From Polyangiaceae bacterium (GTDB taxonomy: Bacteria; Myxococcota_A; Polyangia; Polyangiales; Polyangiaceae): a DNA stretch of 48,346 bases. Where the stretch lies: assembly GCA_020849655.1 (NCBI GenBank), contig JADLFU010000131.1, positions 1 to 48,346 on the forward strand, written 5' to 3'. Under the pieces are notes generated by a model. The model was not told the origin of the DNA, did not search any database, and was given only the letters and a program-made list of their open reading frames with translations. A program made the position numbers and the translations under genes. Shown here piece after piece: positions 17,049-25,488 of this stretch; position 1 is the first letter of the stretch, and every line of letters starts with the position of its first letter.

Positions 17049-17969
17049 CTACACGCCGAGCAAGAAGCAGAGCAGCGCCTTCTGCACGTGCAGGCGGTTC
17101 TCCGCTTGATCCCACACGACGCTGCGCGGCCCCTCGATCGTCTCGTCGTCGATCTCCTCGCCGCGGTGCGCCGGCAGACAGTGCAGCACGAAGGCGTCGG
17201 GCTCGGCCGCCTTCAACATCGCCTCGGTCACCGTCCACCCGGCGAACGCGCGCATCCTCGCGGCGTTCTCGGCCTCCTGACCCATGCTCGTCCAGACGTC
17301 GGTGTTCACGACGACGGCGCCGCGGAGCGCGTCCTCGGGGCGGTCGTGCAGCGACACGCGCCCGCCGGCGCCCGCGACCTCGTCGGCCGGCGGCCGGTAG
17401 GCCTCGGGCGCGGCGATGCGCAGCGCGAAGCCGAAGAGGCGCGACGCCTCGACGAACGAGCGCGCCATGTTGCTCGCGCCGTCACCTACCCACGCGACTG
17501 TCAGCTCCGACAGGCGCCGGGCGTCGCCGCGGCGGCGCAGCACCTCCTCGATCGTGAACAGATCGCTCAGCACCTGCACCGGGTGGCCGTCGTCCGAGAG
17601 CGCGTTGACGACCGGCACCGCGGCGCGCGCCATCTCGCGCAGGCGCGTCGTCTCGGAGGTGCGGTACACGATGGCGTCGCAGTACCGCGACAGCACGCGC
17701 GCCGTGTCGAACACCGGCTCGCCGCGCGCGAGCTGGCTGCCCTGCGGGGACAGCACGACAGGGTGCCCGCCGAGCTGCGCGACGCCGACCTCGAACGAGA
17801 CGCGCGTGCGGGTCGACGCCTTCTCCATCACGATCGCGACGGCGCGCCCGCGCAGCTCGTCCGCGTGGGAGCCCTTCGGCGCGGCCTTCAGCGTGCCCGC
17901 GAGTGACAGGACGTGGCGCGTCTCCTCGGGCGAGAGATCGCCGAGGCACAGAAAATCTCGCTTCGACAT
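17049..17969 (-). CDS. argF: ornithine carbamoyltransferase
   Basis: 306 aa, the usual family length. Catalyses carbamoyl phosphate + ornithine to citrulline in arginine biosynthesis. Carbamoyl-phosphate motif STRTR at 52-56, followed by HPVVLSPQGSQLARGE and HPVQ; ornithine-side motif HCLPAHRGEEI near the C-terminus. These features separate it from aspartate transcarbamoylases. The TPR-protein gene lies immediately upstream on the same strand (16 bp), so they may share a promoter; no other arg gene is present. Confidence 0.95.
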   Translation of the reverse strand: MSKRDFLCLGDLSPEETRHVLSLAGTLKAAPKGSHADELRGRAVAIVMEKASTRTRVSFEVGVAQLGGHPVVLSPQGSQLARGEPVFDTARVLSRYCDAIVYRTSETTRLREMARAAVPVVNALSDDGHPVQVLSDLFTIEEVLRRRGDARRLSELTVAWVGDGASNMARSFVEASRLFGFALRIAAPEAYRPPADEVAGAGGRVSLHDRPEDALRGAVVVNTDVWTSMGQEAENAARMRAFAGWTVTEAMLKAAEPDAFVLHCLPAHRGEEIDDETIEGPRSVVWDQAENRLHVQKALLCFLLGV

Positions 17970-17985
17970 GGGCGCGGCGGTCAGC

Positions 17986-18663
17986 TCACTTGCGCGGCTT
18001 CTTGTCGTGCGCGTCGGCGTCCTTCTGGGCGTCCTTCGCGGTCGCGGCCTCCTGCTCCTTCAGGCGCGCGGCGATGCGGTCCTTCACGGGGCCGGCCGCC
18101 TTCTCCGCCGCCAGCCACTTGTCGATCGCCTCGCGGCGCGCCTTGCCGGTGTCGGGGAACCCCTTCGCCTTCGGGCGCTCGGCGTCCTTCTGGTAGGTGT
18201 CCCAGCCGCCCTTCGCGTCGTCCCACTTGCGCTGGCGCTCGCGCAGATCGGCGATGGCGAAGGTCACCTTCGCGCGGAGCGCGTCGTCGGGGCCCACGTC
18301 GCGGAGCGCGGTTTGCAACGACGCGTCGGCCTCGACGAGGTCGCCCTTCAGCAGCTGCGCCGAGCCGAGGTAGAGGTGCCCGAGGGCGTTCTTCGGATCC
18401 TCGGTGATCGCCTCGCGGAACGCCGCGATCGCGCCCGGAAAATCGCGGGCGACGACGAGCTTCTGGCCCTTCGCGAGCTTGTCCATGAACGGCGAGACGC
18501 CGGTGATGCCCTTCGGATCGGTCTTCGGGCCGGCGGGCTTCTTCGCCTCGGCCGCGGCGTCGTCGGACTTCTTCTTCTTCGTCTCCGAGCCCTCCGCGGC
18601 GTGGGCGGACGAGGCGACCAGGGCGAGCGCGGCGAGGACCAGCCAGGGGCGTGCGAGGCGCAT
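17986..18663 (-). CDS. secreted TPR-repeat protein
   Basis: 225 aa. Signal peptide 1-22 (ending AHA). Lys/Ala-rich charged region at 25-50, then TPR-like helices about 65-150 (AIAAFREAITEDPKNALGHL is a classic TPR helix pair), then a Lys/Ala/Asp-rich C-terminal tail. A periplasmic scaffold is likely; partners unknown. It precedes argF by 16 bp. Confidence 0.7.
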   Translation of the reverse strand: MRLARPWLVLAALALVASSAHAAEGSETKKKKSDDAAAEAKKPAGPKTDPKGITGVSPFMDKLAKGQKLVVARDFPGAIAAFREAITEDPKNALGHLYLGSAQLLKGDLVEADASLQTALRDVGPDDALRAKVTFAIADLRERQRKWDDAKGGWDTYQKDAERPKAKGFPDTGKARREAIDKWLAAEKAAGPVKDRIAARLKEQEAATAKDAQKDADAHDKKPRK

Positions 18664-18813
18664 GTCGCGGCGAGGCTACCACCCGAAGCGCGCGCGCCGG
18701 GGGAATTTCAGGGCGCCCCCGCGCGACACTTCAGGCGACGGTTGGCGACGTGCGCCGATCTGGCGTACGACCCGCCCCCCGAGGGGGGCCGACGGCTCCC
18801 GCTTCACTTCGCC

Positions 18814-19863
18814 ATGACCCCGCCCGACGATCTCTCCTACCTCCACAAGAAGACCGTGCTCGTCACGGGCGCGGCCGGCACCATCGGCTCCGCGCTCGTC
18901 GAGGCGCTCGCGCCGCACGTCAAGGCCGTCCGCTGCTTCGACCACGGCGAGAACGATCTGTTCTTCATGCACCAGGGGCTCGCGGGCGCCGGGCGCGTGG
19001 CGCCCCTGCTCGGCGACGTCCGCGACCTCGACCGCCTGCGCTTCGCGATGAACGGCGTCGACGTCGTGTTCCACACCGCGGCGCTGAAGCACGTCGGCCT
19101 CGGCGAGTACAACCCGTTCGAGGTCGTGCAGACGAACCTCCTCGGCCTCAACAACGTCATCCGCGCGGCCGTCGACGCGGACGTCGAGCGCGTCGTGTTC
19201 ACGTCGAGCGACAAGGCCGTCAACCCGACGAACGTGATGGGCGCCTCGAAGATGATGGGCGAGCGGCTCGTCGCGGCGGCGAACGAGATCCGCGGCGAGC
19301 GGCGCACGCGCTTCGCGTCGGTGCGGTTCGGCAACGTCATCGGCTCGCGCGGCTCGGTCGTGCCGATCTTCGCGCAGCAGCTGCTCCGGGGCGAGCCGAT
19401 CACGCTGACCGACGCCTCGATGACCCGCTACGTGATGACCATCCGCGAGGCGGCGTCGCTCGTGATCGAGGCCGGCGCGCGGATGCTCGGCGGCGAGGTC
19501 TTCGTCACGAAGATGCGCGCGCTCCGCGTCGAGGATCTCGCCCACGCGATGGCCGAGCTGCTCACCGGGCGGCCGCCCGACGTGCGCGTGATCGGCGCGC
19601 GCCCGGGCGAGAAGCTCTACGAGGAGCTGCTCAGCGTCGACGAGATGACCCGCGCCGTCGAGCTCGCGCGGCTGCTCGTCATCCTCTCGCCCGGGGCCGA
19701 CGTGTACGGCGGCGCGACGCGCGAGAGCCACGCGGGCGCGCTGCCCGTCACGCGCGAGTGGCACTCGGGCAACGACACATTCCTCACGCGAGACTCCATC
19801 AAGGAGTACCTGACGACGCACGGCGTGCTCGCGCCGTACCTGCCGCAGGGAGGCGCGCGATGA
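18814..19863 (+). CDS. pseB: UDP-GlcNAc 4,6-dehydratase-like SDR (PseB/CapD type)
   Basis: 349 aa soluble short-chain dehydrogenase; first step of the nonulosonic acid operon, predicted to act on UDP-GlcNAc. NAD(P) loop TGAAGTIG, then GDVRDLDRL, AALKHVGLGEYNPFE, SSDKAVNPTNVMGASK, FGNVIGSRGSVVP and GARPGEKLYEE, all characteristic of PseB/CapD. At the catalytic YxxxK position it has Met (MGASK) where small soluble PseB/FlaA1 enzymes have Tyr; Met is typical of the large membrane CapD/WbpM enzymes. Unlike those it lacks the N-terminal membrane domain. Its stop overlaps the next start (ATGA). Whether it also 5-epimerises (true PseB) is open. Confidence 0.85.
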   Translation: MTPPDDLSYLHKKTVLVTGAAGTIGSALVEALAPHVKAVRCFDHGENDLFFMHQGLAGAGRVAPLLGDVRDLDRLRFAMNGVDVVFHTAALKHVGLGEYNPFEVVQTNLLGLNNVIRAAVDADVERVVFTSSDKAVNPTNVMGASKMMGERLVAAANEIRGERRTRFASVRFGNVIGSRGSVVPIFAQQLLRGEPITLTDASMTRYVMTIREAASLVIEAGARMLGGEVFVTKMRALRVEDLAHAMAELLTGRPPDVRVIGARPGEKLYEELLSVDEMTRAVELARLLVILSPGADVYGGATRESHAGALPVTREWHSGNDTFLTRDSIKEYLTTHGVLAPYLPQGGAR

Positions 19864-20885
19864 GGTGCCTCGTCACGGGCGGCGCGGGGTTCATCGGGCG
19901 CTGGGTCGTCGACCGGCTGCTCGGTGACGGGCACGAGGTGCTCGCGCTCGACGATCTGTCGAACGGCCGCCGCGAGAACCTCGCCGCGATGAGCGGGCGG
20001 CCTGGCTGGCTCGGGCTCGTCGAGGGCGATCTGTGCGACGACGCCGTCCTCGCGCCGCTCTTCGAGCAGCACGCCTGGGATCTCGTGCTGCACCTCGGCG
20101 CGAGCATCCACGTGCAGCGCTCGATCGACGATCCGTGGCCGACGTTCCGCAACGACGGGCTCGGCACGTTCCGGGTGCTCGAGCGCTGCCGGCGGCAGCT
20201 CTTCGCGGCGAACGGCCTCGACGTCGACGCGCGGCACTTCGATTTCGCGCGCGACGTGCCGCGCCTGTCGCGCCGCGGGCCGCGCGTCGCGGTGATGTCC
20301 ACGTGCATGGTCTACGACATCGGCGGCGCCGAGCCGATCGGCGAGCGCCACCCGTACCGGCCCGCGTCGCCGTACGCCGCCGCGAAGATCGGCGCCGACA
20401 TGCTCGCCCTGTCCTACTTCCACAGCTACCGCATGCCGGTGACCGTGGTGCGCCCGTTCAACACCTACGGGCCCTTCCAGAAGAGCAACTCCGAGGGCGG
20501 CGTCGTGTCGATCTTCCTGAAGCGCGACCTCGAGGGGCAGCCCATCCTCGTGAAGGGCTCGGGCGAGCAGACGCGCGATCTGCTCTACGTCGCCGACTGC
20601 GCCGACTTCGTCGTGCGCTGCGCGATGGCCGAGGCCGCCGAGGGGCGCATCGTCAACGCGGGCACCGGCCACGACGTGTCGATCAACGAGCTCGCGGCGA
20701 TGTGCCGGAGCGGCGACAACGTCGTCGAGCACGTCGCCCACGACCACCCGCAGGCCGAGATCATGCGCCTGTGCGCGGACGCGTCGCTCGCGAAGGAGCT
20801 GCTCGGGTGGACGCCGTCGACGTCGCTCGCCGAGGGCCTCGCGCTCACCCGCCGCTGGCTGTCGGAGCACCGCGCCGCGTGGTGA
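19860..20885 (+). CDS. NAD-dependent nucleotide-sugar epimerase/dehydratase (SDR)
   Basis: 341 aa extended SDR. NAD loop TGGAGFIG at 7-14; catalytic Tyr/Lys in SPYAAAKIGAD; sugar-side motif RPFNTYGPFQ; C-terminal LGWTPSTSLAEGL. It resembles UDP-glucose 4-epimerase and dTDP-glucose 4,6-dehydratase-like proteins. It sits between pseB and pseC with 4-nt overlaps on both sides, so it is an integral part of this operon, yet the canonical pseudaminic pathway (B,C,H,G,I,F) has no such step. It could change the product's stereochemistry or feed another donor; sequence alone does not say. Confidence 0.85.
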   Translation: MRCLVTGGAGFIGRWVVDRLLGDGHEVLALDDLSNGRRENLAAMSGRPGWLGLVEGDLCDDAVLAPLFEQHAWDLVLHLGASIHVQRSIDDPWPTFRNDGLGTFRVLERCRRQLFAANGLDVDARHFDFARDVPRLSRRGPRVAVMSTCMVYDIGGAEPIGERHPYRPASPYAAAKIGADMLALSYFHSYRMPVTVVRPFNTYGPFQKSNSEGGVVSIFLKRDLEGQPILVKGSGEQTRDLLYVADCADFVVRCAMAEAAEGRIVNAGTGHDVSINELAAMCRSGDNVVEHVAHDHPQAEIMRLCADASLAKELLGWTPSTSLAEGLALTRRWLSEHRAAW

Positions 20886-22096
20886 CGCCGCTGCTCCCGT
20901 ACGGGCGCCAGGATATCGACGACGACGACGTCGCCGCGGTGGTCGCCCAGCTGCGGAGCGACTGGCTCACGCAGGGCCCGACGGTGCCGGCGTTCGAGGC
21001 GGCGCTGTGCGAGGCGACCGGCGCGAAGCACGCGATCGCCGTGTCGTCGGGCACCGCGGCGCTCCACCTCGCGTGCCTGGCCGCGGGCGTGCGCGCGGGC
21101 GACACGGGCGTCACCTCGACCATCACGTTCGTCGCGTCGGCGAACGCCATCCGCTACGCGGGCGGCGCGCCGTCGCTGTGCGACGTGGATCCAGAGACGG
21201 GCCTGGTCGATCTCGCGTCGCTCGACGCGGTGGTCTCGGGGCTCGCCGCGGCGGGGCGCGCGCCGAGGGTCGTCACGTCGGTCGATCTGTGCGGGAGCGT
21301 CGCGCCGCTCGCGCGCGTGCGCGAGATAGCGGCGCGCGTCGGCGCGAAGGTGATCGAGGACGCCGCGCACTCGCTCGGCGCCTCGTACGACGACGCGGGC
21401 GTCACGCGGCGCGCGGGCGACGGGGCGTACACCGACATGGCCATCCTCTCCTTTCACCCGGTCAAGCACGTGACGACCTGCGAGGGCGGCGCGATCCTGA
21501 CCAACGACGCCGGGGCCGCGGAGGAGCTGCGCGATCTGCGCTCGCACGGCATCACGAAGGATCCGGCGCGGCTCGGGCCCGTCGACGGCCCGTGGAGCTA
21601 CGAGCAGCAGCGGCTGGGGTTCCACTACCGCATCACCGACGTGCAGTGCGCGCTCGGCCTGTCGCAGCTGAAGAAGCTCCCGCGCTTCGTCGCGCGCCGC
21701 CGCGCGCTCGCCGCTCGCTACGACGCGGCGCTGTCGTCGGCGCCGCTCGCGGCCGCGTTCGCGCCGCTCCGCGTGCCCGCGGGCGTGACGTCGTCGTACC
21801 ACCTGTACGTCGTGCGCGTGCGACCCCGCGACGGCGAGGGGCTCGTCGAGGTCGCGGCGCGGAGGTTGGCCTTGTACGGCGCGCTGCGCGAGCGAGGCAT
21901 CCTGCCGCAGGTCCACTACATCCCCGTGCACAGGCAGCCCGACTTCGTCGCCTGCGGCCTCTCCCAGGGAGATTTCCGCGGCGCCGACGCCTACTACGCG
22001 GGGTGCCTGAGCCTGCCGATGTTCCCCGCGATGCAGGACGGCGACGTCGATCGCGTGGTCGACGCGCTCGCCGCGTTCGTCGCGTCGGGGCGATGA
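20882..22096 (+). CDS. pseC: PseC-type UDP-4-amino-sugar aminotransferase
   Basis: 404 aa PLP enzyme of the DegT/DnrJ/EryC1 fold. Predicted to transfer an amino group to C4 of the keto-sugar made by the dehydratase. Strong PseC-like features: LTQGPTVPAFEAALCEATGAKHA at the start, DAAHSLGASY, PLP Lys195 in SFHPVKHVTTCEGGA, RSHGITKDP, the ALGLSQLKKLPRFV stretch, and RGILPQVHYIPVHRQP. The start is GTG 20882 overlapping the upstream stop (GTGA); GTG 20879 is an alternative. Confidence 0.9.
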   Translation: MTPLLPYGRQDIDDDDVAAVVAQLRSDWLTQGPTVPAFEAALCEATGAKHAIAVSSGTAALHLACLAAGVRAGDTGVTSTITFVASANAIRYAGGAPSLCDVDPETGLVDLASLDAVVSGLAAAGRAPRVVTSVDLCGSVAPLARVREIAARVGAKVIEDAAHSLGASYDDAGVTRRAGDGAYTDMAILSFHPVKHVTTCEGGAILTNDAGAAEELRDLRSHGITKDPARLGPVDGPWSYEQQRLGFHYRITDVQCALGLSQLKKLPRFVARRRALAARYDAALSSAPLAAAFAPLRVPAGVTSSYHLYVVRVRPRDGEGLVEVAARRLALYGALRERGILPQVHYIPVHRQPDFVACGLSQGDFRGADAYYAGCLSLPMFPAMQDGDVDRVVDALAAFVASGR

Positions 22097-23133
22097 GCGC
22101 GCGGCCGAGCTCGCTGCTGCTGCGCGCCGACGCGAGCGCGGAGGCGGGCACCGGGCACGTGATGCGGATGCTGGCGCTCGGCCAGGCCTGGCAGGCGAGG
22201 GGCGGCGACGTGACGCTCGCGACGTGTGCGCCCGAGGCGCTCCGCGCGCGCGGGTCGCGGATGGGCGCGCGGATCGTCGAGGTGCCCGCCGCCACCGAGC
22301 CCGCCGCCGACCGCGCGACCCTCGAGGCCGCGCGGGGGGCGCGCGCGGTCGCGCTCGACGGCTACGCGTTCGGCCACGAGCTGCTGGCCGCGCTGCGCCA
22401 GGCGGGCGCCCGCGTGCTCGTCGTCGACGACAACGGCGAGAACGAGCGGTACGCGAGCGATCTCGTCCTCAACCAGAACCTCCACGCCAGGCTCGCGATG
22501 TACGCGCGCCGCGCGCCGTGGACGCAGGCGCTGCTCGGCCCGAGGTACACGCTCCTCCGATCCGAGTTCCGCGGCCACGTCGCGCCGCCGCGGCCCGCGC
22601 CAGGCGCCCGCTCCCGCGTGCTCGTGTCGATGGGCGGCGCCGATCCGGTCGACGCGACCGGCGCCACGCTCCGCGCGCTCGCCGAGCTCTCCGTCGACGA
22701 GCGCGCGTCCCTCGAGCTGCGAGCGCTGACGGGCGCCGCGAACCCCCGCGTCGAGGCGCTCCAGGCGCTCGCCGTCGGCGGCCTCGCCGAGGTGCTCGCG
22801 CCGACCGACGACATCGCCCCGCACCTCGCCTGGGCCGACGTCGCGCTCGCCGCCGCGGGCAGCACGCTGTGGGAATTGTGCGCGCTGGGGGTGCCCGCGC
22901 TGCTCGTGCCGATCGCCGACAACCAGGTCGAGCTGGCGAGGGAGGTGGCCCGGCGCGGCGCCGCGATCGCGCTGCCCGACGCGCGCACGTCGGCGGACGG
23001 CCGCGCCTGGCTCGCCGCGGCGGCGTCGCTCGCTCGCGACGACGCGCGTCGCCTCGCGATCTCGTCGGCCGCGCGCGCGCTGGTCGACGGGGAGGGCGCG
23101 GCCCGCGTCGCCGCCGCGCTCGACGCGGCCTGA
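22093..23133 (+). CDS. pseG: UDP-2,4-diacetamido-trideoxy-altropyranose hydrolase-like (PseG)
   Basis: 346 aa GT-B-fold enzyme predicted to remove UDP from the 2,4-diacetamido sugar before condensation with PEP. It opens with the PseG signature RADASAEAGTGHVMR, with catalytic-type His22. Later motifs: VLVVDDNGENER, DLVLNQN, LLGPRYTLLRSEFR, VLVSMGGADP and a UDP-binding AAGSTLWELCALGVPALL. All are as in PseG. ATGA overlap with pseC; 22 bp separate it from the synthase gene. Confidence 0.92.
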   Translation: MSARPSSLLLRADASAEAGTGHVMRMLALGQAWQARGGDVTLATCAPEALRARGSRMGARIVEVPAATEPAADRATLEAARGARAVALDGYAFGHELLAALRQAGARVLVVDDNGENERYASDLVLNQNLHARLAMYARRAPWTQALLGPRYTLLRSEFRGHVAPPRPAPGARSRVLVSMGGADPVDATGATLRALAELSVDERASLELRALTGAANPRVEALQALAVGGLAEVLAPTDDIAPHLAWADVALAAAGSTLWELCALGVPALLVPIADNQVELAREVARRGAAIALPDARTSADGRAWLAAAASLARDDARRLAISSAARALVDGEGAARVAAALDAA

Positions 23134-23155
23134 GCGCCGACCTACGAGCCCGCGC

Positions 23156-24688
23156 ATGCGCTCGTTTCGCATCGGGGATCGCGCGGTCGGCGGCGACGCG
23201 CCCACCTACTTCATCGCCGAGCTGTCGGCGAACCACGGCCACGATCTCGACAAGGCGCTGCAGACGATCGAGGCCGCCGCGAAGGCGGGCGCCGACGCCG
23301 TCAAGCTGCAGACCTACACGCCCGACACGCTCACGCTCCGCTCCGGGGCGCCGCCCTTCGTCGTCGCGACGAAGAACGAGTGGGCGGGCCGCACGCTGCA
23401 CGATCTCTACGCCGAGGCGATGACGCCGTGGGAGTGGCACCGGCAGCTGATCGACGCTGCGAGCGCGCTCGGGATGGCGTGCTTCTCGACGCCGTTCGAC
23501 GAGACGGCCGTCGCGTTCCTCGACGAGCTCGGCGTGCCCGCGTACAAGATCGCCTCGTTCGAGCTGGTCGATCTGCCGCTCGTCGAGCGCGTCGCGCGGC
23601 TGCACAGGCCGATGATCCTCTCGACCGGCATGGCGTCGCTCGGCGAGATCGTCGACGCGGTCGCGACCTGCCACCAGGCGGGCAACCGCGATCTCGCGGT
23701 GCTCCGGTGCGTGTCCGCGTACCCGGCGAGCCCCGCGTCGATGGCGCTGCGGAGCCTCGAGGTGCTGCGCGGGCTCGACGTCGTCATCGGCCTCTCCGAT
23801 CACACGACCGATCCGGTCGCCGCGATCACGGCCGTCGCGCTCGGCGCGCGCGTCGTCGAGAAGCACCTGATCGTCGACCGAGCCTGGGGCGGCCCCGACG
23901 CGTTCTTCTCGCTCGAGCCCGCCGAGTTCGCCGAGATGGTGCGCAGGGTGCGCGTCGCCGAGGCCGCGATGGGCGCGCCGCGGTTCGGTCCGTCGGCCGA
24001 GGAGCGGTCGAGCGTCGCGTTTCGTCGCTCGCTGTTCGTCGCCGCCGACGTCGCCGAGGGAGAGCTGTTGACGGCCGACAACGTGCGCAGCGTCCGCCCG
24101 TCGCACGGCCTGTCGCCGCGGCACCTCCCCGACGTGCTCGGTCGCCGCGCTGCCCGCGCGCTCTCGGCCGCCGAGCCGCTCGCGTGGGACATGGTCGGCG
24201 CGCGGCCCGCGCCTGCGGTGACGCTCCGGCCCGTCGTCGCCGACGACACCGACAGGCTGCTCGCGTGGCGCAACGACGAGGCGACGCGCGCGATGTCGCG
24301 CAGCCAGGCGCCCGTGTCCCGCGAGGAGCACGTCGCGTGGCTCGACGGGCTCCGCGACGACGCGCGGCGGAGGCTCTTCGTCGCGGTGCACGAGGGGGCC
24401 CCGGTGGGTCAGGTGCGCCTCGACGACGAGGGCGACGGCGCGTGGGAGCTGTCGTTCACCGTCGCGCCGGACGCGCGCGGGCAAGGCCTGGCGACCGAGC
24501 TCTTGCGGGCCGCAGAGGTCCGCGCGAAGGAGCTCGGCGCGACGACGCTGCTCGCCGAGATCCGCGCGGAGAACGCGCGCAGCCTCCGGGCCTTCCGCGC
24601 CGCCGGCTGGTACGGCTTCGCGACGCGCACGCGAGACGGCCAGGCGTTCGTGCGCGCCGAGCGGCGCGTCGCGGGGTTCGGCGGGTGA
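23156..24688 (+). CDS. pseI: pseudaminic acid synthase fused to a GNAT acetyltransferase (PseI-PseH fusion)
   Basis: 510 aa, about 160 longer than ordinary PseI/NeuB synthases. Residues 1-275 are a NeuB TIM barrel (FIAELSANHGHD, AVKLQTYTPDT, PAYKIASFELVDLPL, STGMASLGEI, GLSDHT, VEKHLIVDRAWGGPDAFFSL). Residues about 285-347 are a SAF (antifreeze-like) domain. Residues 354-504 are a GNAT domain (TLRPVVADDTDRLLAWRNDE; acetyl-CoA loop ARGQGLATELL at 440-450). No separate PseH gene occurs in the operon, so the GNAT part most likely performs the missing N-acetylation. Acetylation (PseH) precedes PseG hydrolysis and PseI condensation, so one chain would carry two non-consecutive steps. Start ATG 23156. 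Confidence 0.9.
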   Translation: MRSFRIGDRAVGGDAPTYFIAELSANHGHDLDKALQTIEAAAKAGADAVKLQTYTPDTLTLRSGAPPFVVATKNEWAGRTLHDLYAEAMTPWEWHRQLIDAASALGMACFSTPFDETAVAFLDELGVPAYKIASFELVDLPLVERVARLHRPMILSTGMASLGEIVDAVATCHQAGNRDLAVLRCVSAYPASPASMALRSLEVLRGLDVVIGLSDHTTDPVAAITAVALGARVVEKHLIVDRAWGGPDAFFSLEPAEFAEMVRRVRVAEAAMGAPRFGPSAEERSSVAFRRSLFVAADVAEGELLTADNVRSVRPSHGLSPRHLPDVLGRRAARALSAAEPLAWDMVGARPAPAVTLRPVVADDTDRLLAWRNDEATRAMSRSQAPVSREEHVAWLDGLRDDARRRLFVAVHEGAPVGQVRLDDEGDGAWELSFTVAPDARGQGLATELLRAAEVRAKELGATTLLAEIRAENARSLRAFRAAGWYGFATRTRDGQAFVRAERRVAGFGG

Positions 24689-25419
24689 AGGTCGTCGCGA
24701 TCGTCCAGGCGCGCCTGGCGTCGTCGCGCCTCCCCGCGAAGCCGCTGCTCGATCTCGGCGGCGCCACCGCGCTCGAGCGCTGTCTGCGGCGCGTGCGGCG
24801 CTTCACCGGGGTCGACGAGGTGGTCGTCGCGGCGTCGGATCGACCGGGCGCCGAGATCCTCGCCCGCGTCGCCGCGCGCGCCGGCGTCGAGACGGTGCTC
24901 GGCGACGAGGACGATGTGCTCTCGCGCTACGCCCACGCCGCCCGTTACACGCACGCCGACGTGGTCGTCCGGTGCACCTCCGACTGCCCGCTGCTCGATC
25001 CCGGCGTCTCGAGCGCGGTCGTCGCGGCCTTCGTCGCCGACGGCGCCGCCGCCTACGCGTCGAACACGCTCGATCGCGCGCTGCCCCGCGGGCTCGACAC
25101 CGAGGTGATGTCTGCAGACGCGCTGTTCGCCGCGGAGCGCGACGCGACCGAGCGCCCCGCGCGCGAGCACGTCACCTGGTACTTGTACCAACACCCCGTG
25201 CGGTTCCGCTGCCTGTCGGTGCCGACGGGGCGCCCCGACGATCTCTCGCGACACCGCTGGACGCTCGACACGCTCGACGACTACCGCCTCCTGCACGCGA
25301 TCTTCGACCGCCTGGGGCCGCGCGCCGACGACGCCGGGCTCGACGACGTGCTCGACGCGGTGCGCCGCGCCCCCGCGCTCGTCGGCTACAACGACGACGT
25401 CGCGCAGAAGCCGAGCTGA
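24685..25419 (+). CDS. SpsF-type cytidylyltransferase
   Basis: 244 aa starting at GTG 24685 overlapping the synthase stop (GTGA). Nucleotidyltransferase fold of the SpsF/CMP-sugar synthetase group: VAIVQARLASSRLPAKPL loop, GDEDDVLSRY, RCTSDCPLLDP, and RHRWTLDTLDDYRLL. Predicted to activate the nonulosonic acid with CMP. Classic PseF/NeuA proteins carry a slightly different N-terminal loop; the SpsF type usually lies with SpsE-like synthases. It is the last gene of the operon. No glycosyltransferase follows, so transfer to a surface target is encoded elsewhere. Confidence 0.88.
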   Translation: MKVVAIVQARLASSRLPAKPLLDLGGATALERCLRRVRRFTGVDEVVVAASDRPGAEILARVAARAGVETVLGDEDDVLSRYAHAARYTHADVVVRCTSDCPLLDPGVSSAVVAAFVADGAAAYASNTLDRALPRGLDTEVMSADALFAAERDATERPAREHVTWYLYQHPVRFRCLSVPTGRPDDLSRHRWTLDTLDDYRLLHAIFDRLGPRADDAGLDDVLDAVRRAPALVGYNDDVAQKPS

Positions 25420-25488
25420 CGCCCGCGCCGCTGTCCAGGGCGGCCACGGCTCCCCGCGTCGGCCGACTTGGAGTAGGCTTTCCCGAGC

